NCBI GenBank assembly: GCA_947378785.1
Contig: CANCLK010000014.1
Span: 1 to 53,389 of the forward strand
Origin: Comamonadaceae bacterium
Lineage (GTDB): Bacteria > Pseudomonadota > Gammaproteobacteria > Burkholderiales > Burkholderiaceae_C
Reading direction: 5' to 3'
Length of the DNA stretch: 53,389 nucleotides
The position numbers were made by a program, and so were the translations under genes. Numbering within the stretch: position 1 is the stretch's first letter; each line of letters opens with the position of its first letter. The notes under the pieces are model-generated. The model saw only the letters and a list, made by a program, of their open reading frames with translations, had not been told where the DNA came from and did no database searches. Shown one piece after another: positions 7,518-16,401 of the stretch.

Positions 7518-9086
7518 ATGAACACGACGACATCCACACAAGCAGACTTCACTCAGCAAGCCAAACGGCCAAATATTCTATTCATCACCACCGATCAGCA
7601 GCGCGCAGATTGCATCGGTTATGAAAACTCCTTACTAAGAACGCCGCACCTGGATGCGCTGGCACGTGCGGGAACTCACTTTTCTAACTGCATCACCCCC
7701 AGCATTGTTTGCCAACCAGCACGTGCCTCCATTCTGACGGGCAGCCTGCCATTGACGCATGGTGTTTGGGACAACGGAGTCGACCTTGATCCGGCCGTAG
7801 GGCAGCAAGGCATGGCGGCTAAGTTGGCCGCCAGTGGCTACGCCACGGCATTCATAGGGAAAGCACATTTTTCTTCAAAGATCACCTTTGCGCCCACTGG
7901 CACACCTGAGTGCCGAAAAAGTGCGCCGGACTACCCTGACGACTGGTTCGGTCCCTACATGGGGTTTGATCACGTCGAACTAGCGGCTTTAGGGAAGTTC
8001 CATCGCAACCGTTTGCCACAGGACGCGCCGACAATCCATCGCTTCGAGCACTGGCTTTTGAGTCATCCCAACGCTTTGGAGTTATGGAAAAGCAGCTCTA
8101 CAGAAGGCAGTGGCGCTGCGCAGACTTGGGATTCAGGCTTACCTGCGGAGTGGCACAGCAGCGCCTGGGTGGCCGACCAAACTCTGGCTCTTTTACACAG
8201 TCGCAAGGACGAGGCTAAGCCCTTCTTTGCATGGGCCTCTTTCCCCGACCCACACCACCCTTTTGATTGCCCCGCGCCGTGGAACTCGATGTACGATCCG
8301 GCCGACATGGCGCTACCAGCGCACCGCACGCTAGACCTAGACAAGCGGCCATGGTGGCACCGCGCCGCGCTGGAAGGTTCGCCGCAGATCGCTGACCCAG
8401 AGTTAGCCAAGTTCCGATCTGAAGGCTTCAAGGTACCGCCACAAACAGACCAGCAACTCGCCGAGATGACGGCCAATTACTACGGCATGATCTCTCACGT
8501 TGATCACCATATTGGACGTATTCTGAAAGGCCTGAAGCAGGCAGGCCTGTCTGACAACACCCTCATTATTTTCGCCAGTGACCACGGCGACATGCTTGGA
8601 GATCACGGCCTGTACCTCAAGGGCCCGATGTTTTACGAGGGCGTTTTGCGGGTTCCATTGATCGTCGCAGGCCCCGGGATTCCGGTTGATCAGACCATCG
8701 ACACGCCCGTGTCCACGATCGACCTGGCCGCTACCTTTTTGCAAAGTGCGGGTCTGACATGTGACAGCGAACAAAGCCGTTCACTGCACCCCGTGATGCA
8801 CCGCATGGAGACTCGCGAATGCGCCTGGAGTGAGTGGCAAGTGCATCCGGCTCGGCTGGGCGTGGCCCTTGAGCTTCGGGCAGTGCGCACAGCAAGATAT
8901 AGCTACACACTTGAACTCGGCTCGGGCAGCGGTGAACTGTATGACTTGCAGGAAGACCCACAGCAACTCGTGAACCGCTTTGATGATGAGGATTGGGGGG
9001 ACGTGCGCAAACAAATGCAAGACTTGCTGATGGCGCGACCGGGCCCTGTGCGCGTGGCACTGACTGAGCCCGTAGGAATTGCCTGA
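7518..9086 (+). CDS. Sulfatase / phosphonate monoester hydrolase family, cytoplasmic
   Basis: A 522-residue alkaline-phosphatase-superfamily sulfatase, started at ATG 7518. It has no signal peptide, so it should act in the cytoplasm. The formylglycine motif C65-QPAR is intact. Metal and substrate residues typical of the choline-sulfatase/phosphonate-monoesterase branch are visible: FITTDQQRAD near the N-terminus (D26), and D355-H356 in SDHGDMLGDHG with K368 twelve residues later. It would hydrolyse a sulfate ester, or possibly a phosphonate or phosphate ester, once the cysteine is converted to formylglycine; no formylglycine-generating enzyme is in the window. It sits 8 bp after the aldehyde dehydrogenase and overlaps the next gene by one base (TGATG). 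Confidence 0.9.
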   Translation: MNTTTSTQADFTQQAKRPNILFITTDQQRADCIGYENSLLRTPHLDALARAGTHFSNCITPSIVCQPARASILTGSLPLTHGVWDNGVDLDPAVGQQGMAAKLAASGYATAFIGKAHFSSKITFAPTGTPECRKSAPDYPDDWFGPYMGFDHVELAALGKFHRNRLPQDAPTIHRFEHWLLSHPNALELWKSSSTEGSGAAQTWDSGLPAEWHSSAWVADQTLALLHSRKDEAKPFFAWASFPDPHHPFDCPAPWNSMYDPADMALPAHRTLDLDKRPWWHRAALEGSPQIADPELAKFRSEGFKVPPQTDQQLAEMTANYYGMISHVDHHIGRILKGLKQAGLSDNTLIIFASDHGDMLGDHGLYLKGPMFYEGVLRVPLIVAGPGIPVDQTIDTPVSTIDLAATFLQSAGLTCDSEQSRSLHPVMHRMETRECAWSEWQVHPARLGVALELRAVRTARYSYTLELGSGSGELYDLQEDPQQLVNRFDDEDWGDVRKQMQDLLMARPGPVRVALTEPVGIA

Positions 9087-9667
9087 TGACAACGACCTTG
9101 AACTTCGGCAGAACATGTTCATTCTGGCTGGCCATCGTTCTGGCTTTCGGGCCACTGTCTTCGCATGCGCAATGCACGGGGTTGTTGGAATCGTTAGACA
9201 GGTTGGAGTCAATGGTGGGTGCAGAAAACACCGCTCGCGATGCTTTGACGACGATCCGCCGCAACGCACAAGACTGGAAAAATCTGCTGCTGCGAGGTCG
9301 TGACAACAACGAGCGCCAGACGATGCAGACACGCTTTGACACGCAGGGAAAAACCTATGTGGCTCTACTGCTGCACCTAAGGGGCCAAATGAGTCAGCTC
9401 AGCCTAGCGCTTGATCGCCTAGACGTACTGGACCAGGAACAACTCAAACTATTTGACAAGTACCGTGCGGCACTGGCGCGACACGGCGTGGACTCCTTAG
9501 AGTCTGCTGCTGCGGCAGACCGTGAAGTTCAAGGCGCGGATGTCGTGACCTTCAGGACACTTGAGCAGACCATTGAGGTGCTCTCTACAAGCAACCTCGC
9601 GCAATTTCAAACAGTACGTCAGAGCATGCGCAATTGCCAAGCCCTGAACACATCCATTCAAAAATAA
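9086..9667 (+). CDS. Secreted helical protein resembling a chemoreceptor sensor domain
   Basis: This 193-residue protein has a signal peptide (h-region FWLAIVLAFGPL, cleavage near SHA-QC) and no other membrane segment. The mature part is almost entirely amphipathic helix. Segments NAQDWKNLLLRGRDN, KLFDKYRAALARHG and AAADREVQGADVVTFRTLEQ resemble the periplasmic four-helix sensor of betaproteobacterial methyl-accepting chemotaxis proteins (WKN-x-LLRG and Y-x-x-AL, then D-x-x-V-x-G-x-D). There is no HAMP or signalling domain, so it would be a free periplasmic version. C30 and C184 flank the bundle and could form a disulfide. Embedded in the operon (1-bp overlap upstream, 7 bp to the ThDP gene). 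The resemblance is from memory of the family; the function is unknown. Confidence 0.75.
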   Translation: MTTTLNFGRTCSFWLAIVLAFGPLSSHAQCTGLLESLDRLESMVGAENTARDALTTIRRNAQDWKNLLLRGRDNNERQTMQTRFDTQGKTYVALLLHLRGQMSQLSLALDRLDVLDQEQLKLFDKYRAALARHGVDSLESAAAADREVQGADVVTFRTLEQTIEVLSTSNLAQFQTVRQSMRNCQALNTSIQK

Positions 9668-9674
9668 CAGCCCC

Positions 9675-11435
9675 ATGAAAACCAACTCAGCGCCTACGGG
9701 CGCGACATTACTGATTGATGCGCTGGCAGCCCAAGGCGTGGACACCATTTTTTGCGTGCCAGGCGAAAGCTATCTGGCAGCTGTGAATGCGCTCTATGAC
9801 CATCGTGACGAGATTCAACTGGTTGTGTGCCGCCACGAAGGTTCAGCCACCTTCATGGCTGAGGCTCATGCGAAAGCGAGTGGACGGCCCGGAGTCTGCT
9901 TTGTAACGCGCGCGCCGGGTGCGACGCAAGCCTCTATTGGCTTACACACCGCTCACCAAGATTCAACCCCCTTGATACTTTTCATTGGTCAAGTCAGCCG
10001 TGACTTCATGGAGCGCGAAGCCTTTCAGGAAGTGGACTATCGGCGCATGTTTGAGCCGGTGACAAAGTGGGTCGCGCAGATTGATGATCCGGCGCGAGTT
10101 CCAGAGATGGTGAGCCGGGCCTTTCATGTGGCACTGTCCGGGCGACGTGGCCCGGTCGTTTTGGCGCTACCGGAAGACGTGCTGAGCGCACAAGTAAGCC
10201 CAGCACCTCGCATTGCCAAGGGAGCGCGCGCGCCCGAGGTAGCCCCCAGTGCGTCCGATGTCGCTCGCCTGCTGGCTCTGCTTGATCATGCTGAACGACC
10301 GCTGGTGATTCTGGGCGGCAGCGGTTGGAACCAAGCGGCAGTGGATGAGATGGGTTCTTTTTTACGCGCAGCTGGCTTGCCAGTCGCCTGCTCATTTCGT
10401 CGACAGGATTTGTTCGATAACCTAGATCCACAGTATGTCGGTGTACTCGGGCTTGGGACAGACCCAGCGCTGCATAAAGCCGTGAAGGGGTCTGATCTAT
10501 TGATTCTGATGGGTGCGCGCATGGGGGAAGTTCCGAGCGCAGGCTACACACTCATCGACTCGCCGCAACCCTCTCAAGTTCTCGTGCATGCGATGCCCTG
10601 CGCGCAAGAGCTGGGCCGCGTCTACAGACCCGACCTGGCCATGCTGACGACCATGCCCGCACTGGCGCATGAACTGGCGACCCTGAATTTAGCGCCCGAT
10701 TTAAAGCGCCGCTTGAAGCCTTGGGTTCAAACACTGCATGAAAGTTATGAACGCTTCAGTGCACCCACCGCGCGTCCAACAGCATCAGTCGACAGCAGTA
10801 CATCAGGCGCGGCAAAGACTGTCGACATGGGCGCCATTTGGACTGTGCTGCGCGACCAACTGCCGGCGGATGTCGTCATCACCAACGGCGCAGGAAATTA
10901 CACGGCCTGGGCTCATCGACACCACCGCTACAAGTGCTTTGGCAGCCAGATTGCGCCGACAAGTGGCGCTATGGGCTATGGCCTACCCGCCGCCATCGGA
11001 GCCAAGCTCGCAAGGCCTGCTCGGCCAGTTTTGTGCTTGGCTGGAGACGGTTGTTTCATGATGAGTTCTCATGAGCTAGCGACAGCCGTGAAACTAAAAC
11101 TCCCGATCGTGATTGTTGTATTTGATAACCAGATGTACGGAACGATTCGGATGCATCAGGAAAAGTGGTTTCCTGAACGTGTGTACGGCACAGACCTTGA
11201 CAACCCCGACTTCGTAGCGCTCGCTCGTGCATTCGGTGCCCATGCACAGCTTGTCGAGAGCGCAGAGCAACTGATTGAAGCTGTTCTGGCCGGTTTTAAG
11301 GCGGACCGACCCACGCTGCTGCATGTGCGCACTGACCCAGAACAAATCAGCCCTGGCGGCTCCATCACCGCCATTCGTCAAAGCACGCTCGGCAAGACGC
11401 CGAAATCGGCCGACGTTGCCCTGCCAGTTACGTAA
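9675..11435 (+). CDS. ThDP-dependent enzyme (acetolactate synthase/2-oxoacid decarboxylase superfamily)
   Basis: A full-length (586 aa) thiamine-diphosphate enzyme with the three-domain layout of acetolactate synthase and benzoylformate decarboxylase. The ylide-activating glutamate is E55 in CRHEGSATF; the central domain contains LVILGGSGWN; the cofactor motif runs from G457-D458-G459 to N485 in VVFDNQMYG. The segment FMEREAFQEVDYRRMFEPVTKW is typical of stand-alone paralogues found in transport/catabolic loci. No regulatory subunit gene lies nearby, so biosynthetic acetolactate synthesis is unlikely. It may decarboxylate or ligate a 2-oxoacid, giving an aldehyde for the dehydrogenase encoded upstream (inference). 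It is 7 bp from the preceding gene. Confidence 0.88.
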   Translation: MKTNSAPTGATLLIDALAAQGVDTIFCVPGESYLAAVNALYDHRDEIQLVVCRHEGSATFMAEAHAKASGRPGVCFVTRAPGATQASIGLHTAHQDSTPLILFIGQVSRDFMEREAFQEVDYRRMFEPVTKWVAQIDDPARVPEMVSRAFHVALSGRRGPVVLALPEDVLSAQVSPAPRIAKGARAPEVAPSASDVARLLALLDHAERPLVILGGSGWNQAAVDEMGSFLRAAGLPVACSFRRQDLFDNLDPQYVGVLGLGTDPALHKAVKGSDLLILMGARMGEVPSAGYTLIDSPQPSQVLVHAMPCAQELGRVYRPDLAMLTTMPALAHELATLNLAPDLKRRLKPWVQTLHESYERFSAPTARPTASVDSSTSGAAKTVDMGAIWTVLRDQLPADVVITNGAGNYTAWAHRHHRYKCFGSQIAPTSGAMGYGLPAAIGAKLARPARPVLCLAGDGCFMMSSHELATAVKLKLPIVIVVFDNQMYGTIRMHQEKWFPERVYGTDLDNPDFVALARAFGAHAQLVESAEQLIEAVLAGFKADRPTLLHVRTDPEQISPGGSITAIRQSTLGKTPKSADVALPVT

Positions 11436-11465
11436 GCCTAAAACCCAATCATCAAAGCGATCACT

Positions 11466-12395
11466 ATGCAAAGCCAACACATCCCTCTAATACAAAGCGC
11501 CGCCGGCGCCACCTCTGCTGAACCGATAAAGATTGTGGTGCCTTTCCCGCCCGGCGGAATTGACTTGATCCTGAATCTGCTATTGCCCGAGTTGAGCAAA
11601 CGCCTTGGACAGCAGGTCCATCTGGTCAATCACCCCGGGGGAACGGGTGCGCATGGCTCACTAGAAGTAGCCAACGCTCAACCGGACGGCCTCACCCTGC
11701 TGTTCGCATCACAGGGACCGCTGGTCTACCAGCCTCAGTTGAGCTTGGTCGGTTACGACCCACAACGCTCGTTTGTACCGGTGTGCCGAGTGACCTCGAC
11801 CCCCAGCGTGCTAATGGCTTCTGGCAGCAGTGCCTTCAACAATGTTGCAGATGTCGTGGCGGCGGCTGAAGCTGCGCCTGGCCGCATTGCCTACTCCTCG
11901 CCGGGAACTGGCGGATTGCCGCACATTGGCATGGCAGCTTTCGCGAAGGTGATGGGCCTAGATTTACAACACAAGCCAATGGCCGGAGCGGCAGCAGCCA
12001 TCAAGGCACTCAAAGATGGGGAGGCCGAGCTGATTGCGGAACAACTGCCCACGGCGATCGCACTGGCCAGCGAAGGCGCGCGAATTATTGGGGTATTTGC
12101 ACCGCACCGTTTGAGTACTTTGCCCCATGTGCCGACCATGATTGAGCAGGGCTGCGATCTGAGTTTTCAGTCCTGGAATGCCTTGATGGCGCCAGCGAAC
12201 ACACCCACGACCACCTTGAAACGCCTGGGCGATGCGTGTCTTGCCGCCTTGGTGGAGGCGACCCATGCGCTGAACCAGAAGATGGGCGTGGACCCCGCTT
12301 ACCTAGGGTCAGCGCAAACCGCAACATTCATTGCGAGCGAACTTGACCGCGCGTGCGAACTCACACGGCGCAGCGGACTGATCCCTCAGAAGTGA
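11466..12395 (+). CDS. Bug/TctC-family protein lacking a signal peptide
   Basis: This 309-residue Bug homologue starts MQSQHIPLIQSAAGATSAEP and goes straight into IKIVVPFPPGGIDLILNLLL; there is no hydrophobic export signal. An in-frame stop at 11439 blocks any longer N-terminus, so the signal is really absent, not mis-annotated. The first ligand loop is also one residue short: GGIDLILN replaces GG-x-x-D-x-x-AR. Later motifs are kept: PDGLTLLFASQGP, YSSPGTGGLPHIGMAAF and LSTLPHVPTMIEQG. It may be a cytoplasmic ligand-binding protein, or a decaying paralogue. It lies 30 bp after the ThDP gene and 35 bp before tctC, well inside the operon. Confidence 0.85.
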   Translation: MQSQHIPLIQSAAGATSAEPIKIVVPFPPGGIDLILNLLLPELSKRLGQQVHLVNHPGGTGAHGSLEVANAQPDGLTLLFASQGPLVYQPQLSLVGYDPQRSFVPVCRVTSTPSVLMASGSSAFNNVADVVAAAEAAPGRIAYSSPGTGGLPHIGMAAFAKVMGLDLQHKPMAGAAAAIKALKDGEAELIAEQLPTAIALASEGARIIGVFAPHRLSTLPHVPTMIEQGCDLSFQSWNALMAPANTPTTTLKRLGDACLAALVEATHALNQKMGVDPAYLGSAQTATFIASELDRACELTRRSGLIPQK

Positions 12396-12430
12396 CGATT
12401 CATTTTTAAACAAAAGAGATTGGAGACACC

Positions 12431-13402
12431 ATGCAAAAAAAATACATCACTGCAAGCCTAGCTGCCCTGTTATTGGTCTGCAACTTGGGATCGACTGCGC
12501 TCGCTCAGAGCTATCCAACCAAGCCCATCACACTGGTCGTGCCCTACCCGGCCGGTGGCGGGGCAGACATCATTGCGCGGATGCTGGCTGAATCCATGAA
12601 GCCGATTCTGGGCCAACCGGTCACCGTGACAAACCGTCCTGGTGGACAGGGCACGATTGGCACCGCAGAAGTCTTGCGTATGCCTGCAGACGGCTACAAC
12701 ATTGTGCTGAGCGCTGCAGCGACGTTGACGGTACAACCACATCGTCAGGACTTGCCTTACAACACACCGGACGATTACGACCCCATCATCAAAGCGGCCA
12801 ATTTGCCAATGGTGCTTGCCGTGTTGACAAGCTCCCCCCTCAAAAGTGCCAAAGGCACGATGGACTTTGCGCGTGCCAATCCGGGCAAAGTGCGCGTTGG
12901 GACGCCAGGCAATGGCTCCGTCGGGCACCTGATTGTTGCCAGCATCAACACCAAGTCGGGCGTCAGGCTTGGGCATGTGCCTTACGCCAGCGGCGCTGAG
13001 TCGATCCCATCAATGCTCGGCGGACACATTGAAGCCGTGGTGGCTCACCCCTCTGAATTGCTGCCACACGTCAAGGCCAAGACGGTCACGGTGCTGGCTG
13101 TTTTCGAAGAGCAGCGCAACCCTAACTTCCCAGACGCACCAACCTTCAAGGAACTAGGCTACGACATCACCATGGGCGTTTACTACCCCGTCATCGCACC
13201 CAAGAACATGCCGGCAGACATCAGGGCCAAACTGTTCAAGGCCGCAAAGACCGCCATGGAAGGTCAGGCTTTCAGCTCCCGCGCCAAAGAGGGTGGCTAC
13301 AACCTAGACATCAAGGATCCGGAGGTGCTGCGCAAGGATCTCTGGACCGCCTACCGGGACAACGGACAGCTGGTCAAAGAACTGGGGATGGGTAAAAAAT
13401 GA
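12431..13402 (+). CDS. tctC: Tripartite tricarboxylate transporter solute-binding protein TctC
   Basis: This is the Bug protein directly coupled to tctB and tctA, so it is the best candidate for the cognate solute-binding subunit. It is 323 residues with a good ribosome-binding site (GGAGA) and a clear signal peptide (MQKKYITASLAALLLVCNL, cleavage near ALA-QS). Family motifs: ITLVVPYPAGGGADIIARML, LGQPVTVTNRPGGQGTIGTA, PADGYNIVLSAAATL, HVPYASGAESIPSML. It delivers ligand in the periplasm to the TctA/TctB membrane unit. Its stop overlaps the tctB start by 4 bp (ATGA). The ligand is unknown. Confidence 0.9.
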   Translation: MQKKYITASLAALLLVCNLGSTALAQSYPTKPITLVVPYPAGGGADIIARMLAESMKPILGQPVTVTNRPGGQGTIGTAEVLRMPADGYNIVLSAAATLTVQPHRQDLPYNTPDDYDPIIKAANLPMVLAVLTSSPLKSAKGTMDFARANPGKVRVGTPGNGSVGHLIVASINTKSGVRLGHVPYASGAESIPSMLGGHIEAVVAHPSELLPHVKAKTVTVLAVFEEQRNPNFPDAPTFKELGYDITMGVYYPVIAPKNMPADIRAKLFKAAKTAMEGQAFSSRAKEGGYNLDIKDPEVLRKDLWTAYRDNGQLVKELGMGKK

Positions 13403-13860
13403 CCGCCCGCTTGGCCGGGCTGATCGCAGCCTTGTTCTTTCTCGTCATCGGCAGCGGAATGATGTATCTCTCGCCGCGAATGGCGGGTGGACTCGGGTTG
13501 AGCGCTGCGGAGCCGGGCCCAGGCTTGTTTCCGATGATGGTCGGTGCGCTCATGTTCATTGCTGCTGCGGCACACCTGGTTCAGACGATGGCTCAAACGC
13601 AGACCGAGGCAGAGCCCCCCTACCGAGCACCCCGCGACATCCTGTTGCTCATTGCCACGATTGCCGGATACATCCTGCTCTTGCCTCGCGCTGGATTTTT
13701 TGTAGCCGCTTTTTTACTGCTACTGGGCTCACTGTCGATCTACGACATGCCTGGGTGGTGGAGACGTATCGCCACATCAGCGGTGTCAACAGTCTTCTCC
13801 TATTTGGTGTTCACGCTGGGCTTAAGCGTGCATATGCCGGCACCGACCTGGTTCAGCTGA
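13399..13860 (+). CDS. tctB: Tripartite tricarboxylate transporter small membrane subunit TctB
   Basis: A 153-residue membrane protein with about four hydrophobic segments: LIAALFFLVIGSGMMYL near the N-terminus, FPMMVGALMFIAAAAHL, ILLLIATIAGYILLLPRAGF, and a final FSYLVFTLGLSV. The conserved GPGLFPMMVG segment after the first helix is typical of TctB. The subunit pairs with TctA in the inner membrane. It starts within the tctC stop codon (4-bp overlap) and is followed by tctA after one base, so the three subunits are translationally coupled. Confidence 0.9.
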   Translation: MTARLAGLIAALFFLVIGSGMMYLSPRMAGGLGLSAAEPGPGLFPMMVGALMFIAAAAHLVQTMAQTQTEAEPPYRAPRDILLLIATIAGYILLLPRAGFFVAAFLLLLGSLSIYDMPGWWRRIATSAVSTVFSYLVFTLGLSVHMPAPTWFS

Positions 13861-13861
13861 C

Positions 13862-15382
13862 ATGAATGCATTTGAAGGCTTGGCGTTTGGTTTTTCCATC
13901 GCCCTACAGTGGCAAAATCTGCTCGCCTGTTTCACGGGCGTATTGATCGGTACTGTCGTTGGCGTCCTGCCGGGCATTGGGCCCATCGGCGCCATGGCAC
14001 TGTTACTGCCAGTGACCTATAGCATGACGCCAGCGGGCGCACTGATCATGCTCGCTGGCATCTACTACGGCTCGATGTATGGCGGATCAACGACCTCGAT
14101 CTTGCTGAAGGTGCCGGGTGAGGTGTCTTCTGTCATCACCGTGCTTGACGGCTATGAAATGGCACGCCGAGGCCGCGCCGGCGCTGCGTTGTTTGTCGCC
14201 GCTGTTGGTTCATTCGCTGCGGGTTCTATTGGCATCCTTGGACTGGCATTTTTGGCACCGGTACTGGCCGCCTCAGCACTGCGGTTCGGTCCGCCGGAAT
14301 TCTTCGCCCTGTGCATTCTGGGGCTGCTCGTGCTATCAAGGCTGACCGGGTCCTCACTGGTGCGAGCCGCCGTGATGGTGGCGCTGGGTCTTGGGCTGAG
14401 CACTGTCGGCATGGAACCGATGTCGGGTGTTGCACGCTTCACCTTTGGCTCGCTTGAGCTGTCGCAGGGACTAGAGCTGGTCCCTATTGCGATTGGACTT
14501 TTTGGTGTCGCCGAACTATTGTCTTCAGCGCATGACAAACTGACGGCAGAACGCCCCTTGAAAGTACGGTTTAAGGAATTATTGCCGACCCGATCTGAGT
14601 GGAAGCGTTCACAAGGGCCCATCGTGCGAGGTTCGATCATGGGCTTTCTTTTTGGGCTCATCCCAGGACCGACCGCGATCATTGCAACCTTCAGTTCTTA
14701 CGCATTGGAGCGCAAGCTGTCAAAGCATCCTGAAGAGTTTGGTCATGGTGCGATTGAAGGGGTCGCTGGTCCTGAAAGCGCAAACAACGGTGCGGCTCAG
14801 GGGGCGTTCATTCCCTTGCTGGCATTGGGCATTCCGTTTGCACCAGCTTCGGCCATGCTACTGACCGCGCTACTGATTCACGGTGCCAAAACGGGGCCGA
14901 TGCTGATGGTCGAGAGCCCGGAAATATTTTGGGGCGTGACCTCAAGCATGTACGTCGGCAACGTCATGCTGCTGCTACTGAACCTGCCACTGATCGGCGT
15001 ATTCGTTGCCCTGCTGCGGCTACCCATGTATCTGATTTCCAGCTTGGTGGCACTGCTGTGCGTCGTCGGTACATACGCCATCTCCAACAGCCTTCTGGAC
15101 CTGTGGGTGCTACTGCTGAGCGGCGTGGCCGGCTATGTGCTGCGCCAGCTTAAGTTCGAACCCGTGATCCTCTTGATGGCGCTGGCGCTAGGGCCCATTT
15201 TGGAACGCTCATTCCTTCAATCGCTTTACCTGACCCAAGGTGATTTGACCGACATCATGACGCGCCCGATTGCAGGAACGATGCTGGTCATTGCTGCGAT
15301 GGTTTTGATCTACCCAATGCTGCAGGTGCTACTCGTGCGATGGCGTGCGGTCAAGCATTTGGCAGACCTGAAAAAATCATGA
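13862..15382 (+). CDS. tctA: Tripartite tricarboxylate transporter large membrane subunit TctA
   Basis: The 506-residue TctA permease, with roughly twelve membrane segments. Family signatures: GVLPGIGPIGAMALLLP near residue 35-55, GIYYGSMYGGSTTSILLKVP at about 60-80, and the mirrored second-half motif GLIPGPTAIIATF near residue 265. It forms the cation-coupled import channel with TctB. This is the only TctA in the window although six Bug proteins are encoded here, so either several Bug proteins share it or some work in sensing or with transporters elsewhere. It is one base from tctB and 14 bases before the next Bug gene. Confidence 0.95.
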   Translation: MNAFEGLAFGFSIALQWQNLLACFTGVLIGTVVGVLPGIGPIGAMALLLPVTYSMTPAGALIMLAGIYYGSMYGGSTTSILLKVPGEVSSVITVLDGYEMARRGRAGAALFVAAVGSFAAGSIGILGLAFLAPVLAASALRFGPPEFFALCILGLLVLSRLTGSSLVRAAVMVALGLGLSTVGMEPMSGVARFTFGSLELSQGLELVPIAIGLFGVAELLSSAHDKLTAERPLKVRFKELLPTRSEWKRSQGPIVRGSIMGFLFGLIPGPTAIIATFSSYALERKLSKHPEEFGHGAIEGVAGPESANNGAAQGAFIPLLALGIPFAPASAMLLTALLIHGAKTGPMLMVESPEIFWGVTSSMYVGNVMLLLLNLPLIGVFVALLRLPMYLISSLVALLCVVGTYAISNSLLDLWVLLLSGVAGYVLRQLKFEPVILLMALALGPILERSFLQSLYLTQGDLTDIMTRPIAGTMLVIAAMVLIYPMLQVLLVRWRAVKHLADLKKS

Positions 15383-15396
15383 TGAGGAGATACGAC

Positions 15397-16368
15397 ATGC
15401 GCCATAAAAATCTGGTGTTGGTTTCGCTACTGGCTTTCGGTATGTGCTCTATCGCTAAGGCCCAAACCACCGAATTTCCGGTCCGACCCATCCGTATCGT
15501 GGTGCCGTTTGCGGCCGGCGGCGCCACCGACGTGATTGCGCGCGTTGTCGGACAAAAGGTTTCCGAACTTCTTGGCCAACCGGTGTTGATCGACAACAAA
15601 GCGGGTGCCAACGGCAATATCGGTGCGCTGCAGGTGGCTCGCTCGGCGCCCGATGGTTACACCATCCTCATGGCGACATCCAGCCACGCCATCAATGCCA
15701 CGCTTTACCGCAAACTGGACTACCAACTGACAACCGATTTTGTCGGGCTGTCCAACCTTGCATCAGTTCCACTGTTGCTGGTAGTCAACAACGCCGTCAC
15801 AGCCAAAACACCCACTGAATTGGTCACTTACACCAAGGCCCATGACGGCAAGGTCAATTTTGGCTCGGGCGGCACAGGGACGGCGGCGCATCTGGCGGGC
15901 GAGCAGTTCAATACGCTGGCCGGCGTGCGCATGATGCACGTGGCTTACAAGGGCGGAGCGCCGGCACAGACCGACCTGATTGGCGGGCAGATTCAGGTGA
16001 TGTTTGCCAATCTGCCTGAAGTGCTGGCGCAAGTTCAGGCAGGACGACTGCGGCCGCTGGCGGTGACAGGCGGCACCCGCCGGGCCAACCTTCCTAGCGT
16101 ACCGACTTTTGCTGAAGCCGGTTTTGCACAAGTGGACGCCAAATCTTGGTTTGGTCTGTTCGCACCTGCAGCCACACCCGCGCCGGTGATTGCCAAGCTC
16201 TCGTCGGCCATCGCCAAAGCGGTCGCCGACTCTGCGGTTCAAGCTCGCTTGAATGAACTGGGCGCAGATCCTATCGGCAACCAGAGCGAGACATTCCAGA
16301 AATTTGTAGTCCAGGAAGTGGAACGCTGGGGGGTGCTGGTACAGCGTTCCGGCGCTACAGTGGACTGA
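15397..16368 (+). CDS. Bug/TctC-family solute-binding protein
   Basis: The ATG at 15397 is chosen because GAGGAGA lies just upstream; earlier in-frame ATGs at 15379 and 15382 overlap the tctA stop. The product is 323 residues with a signal peptide (MRHKNLVLVSLLAFGMCSIA, cleavage near AKA-QT). It has the complete Bug motif set: IRIVVPFAAGGATDVIARVV, LGQPVLIDNKAGANGNIG, APDGYTILMATSSH, FGSGGTGTAAHLAGEQF and HVAYKGGAPAQTDLIGG. Placed directly after tctA, it could be a second solute-binding subunit for the same permease with another specificity. Confidence 0.92.
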   Translation: MRHKNLVLVSLLAFGMCSIAKAQTTEFPVRPIRIVVPFAAGGATDVIARVVGQKVSELLGQPVLIDNKAGANGNIGALQVARSAPDGYTILMATSSHAINATLYRKLDYQLTTDFVGLSNLASVPLLLVVNNAVTAKTPTELVTYTKAHDGKVNFGSGGTGTAAHLAGEQFNTLAGVRMMHVAYKGGAPAQTDLIGGQIQVMFANLPEVLAQVQAGRLRPLAVTGGTRRANLPSVPTFAEAGFAQVDAKSWFGLFAPAATPAPVIAKLSSAIAKAVADSAVQARLNELGADPIGNQSETFQKFVVQEVERWGVLVQRSGATVD

Positions 16369-16401
16369 TCCGTTTTTTAATTAATCCAAAAGGAAATCTC
16401 C

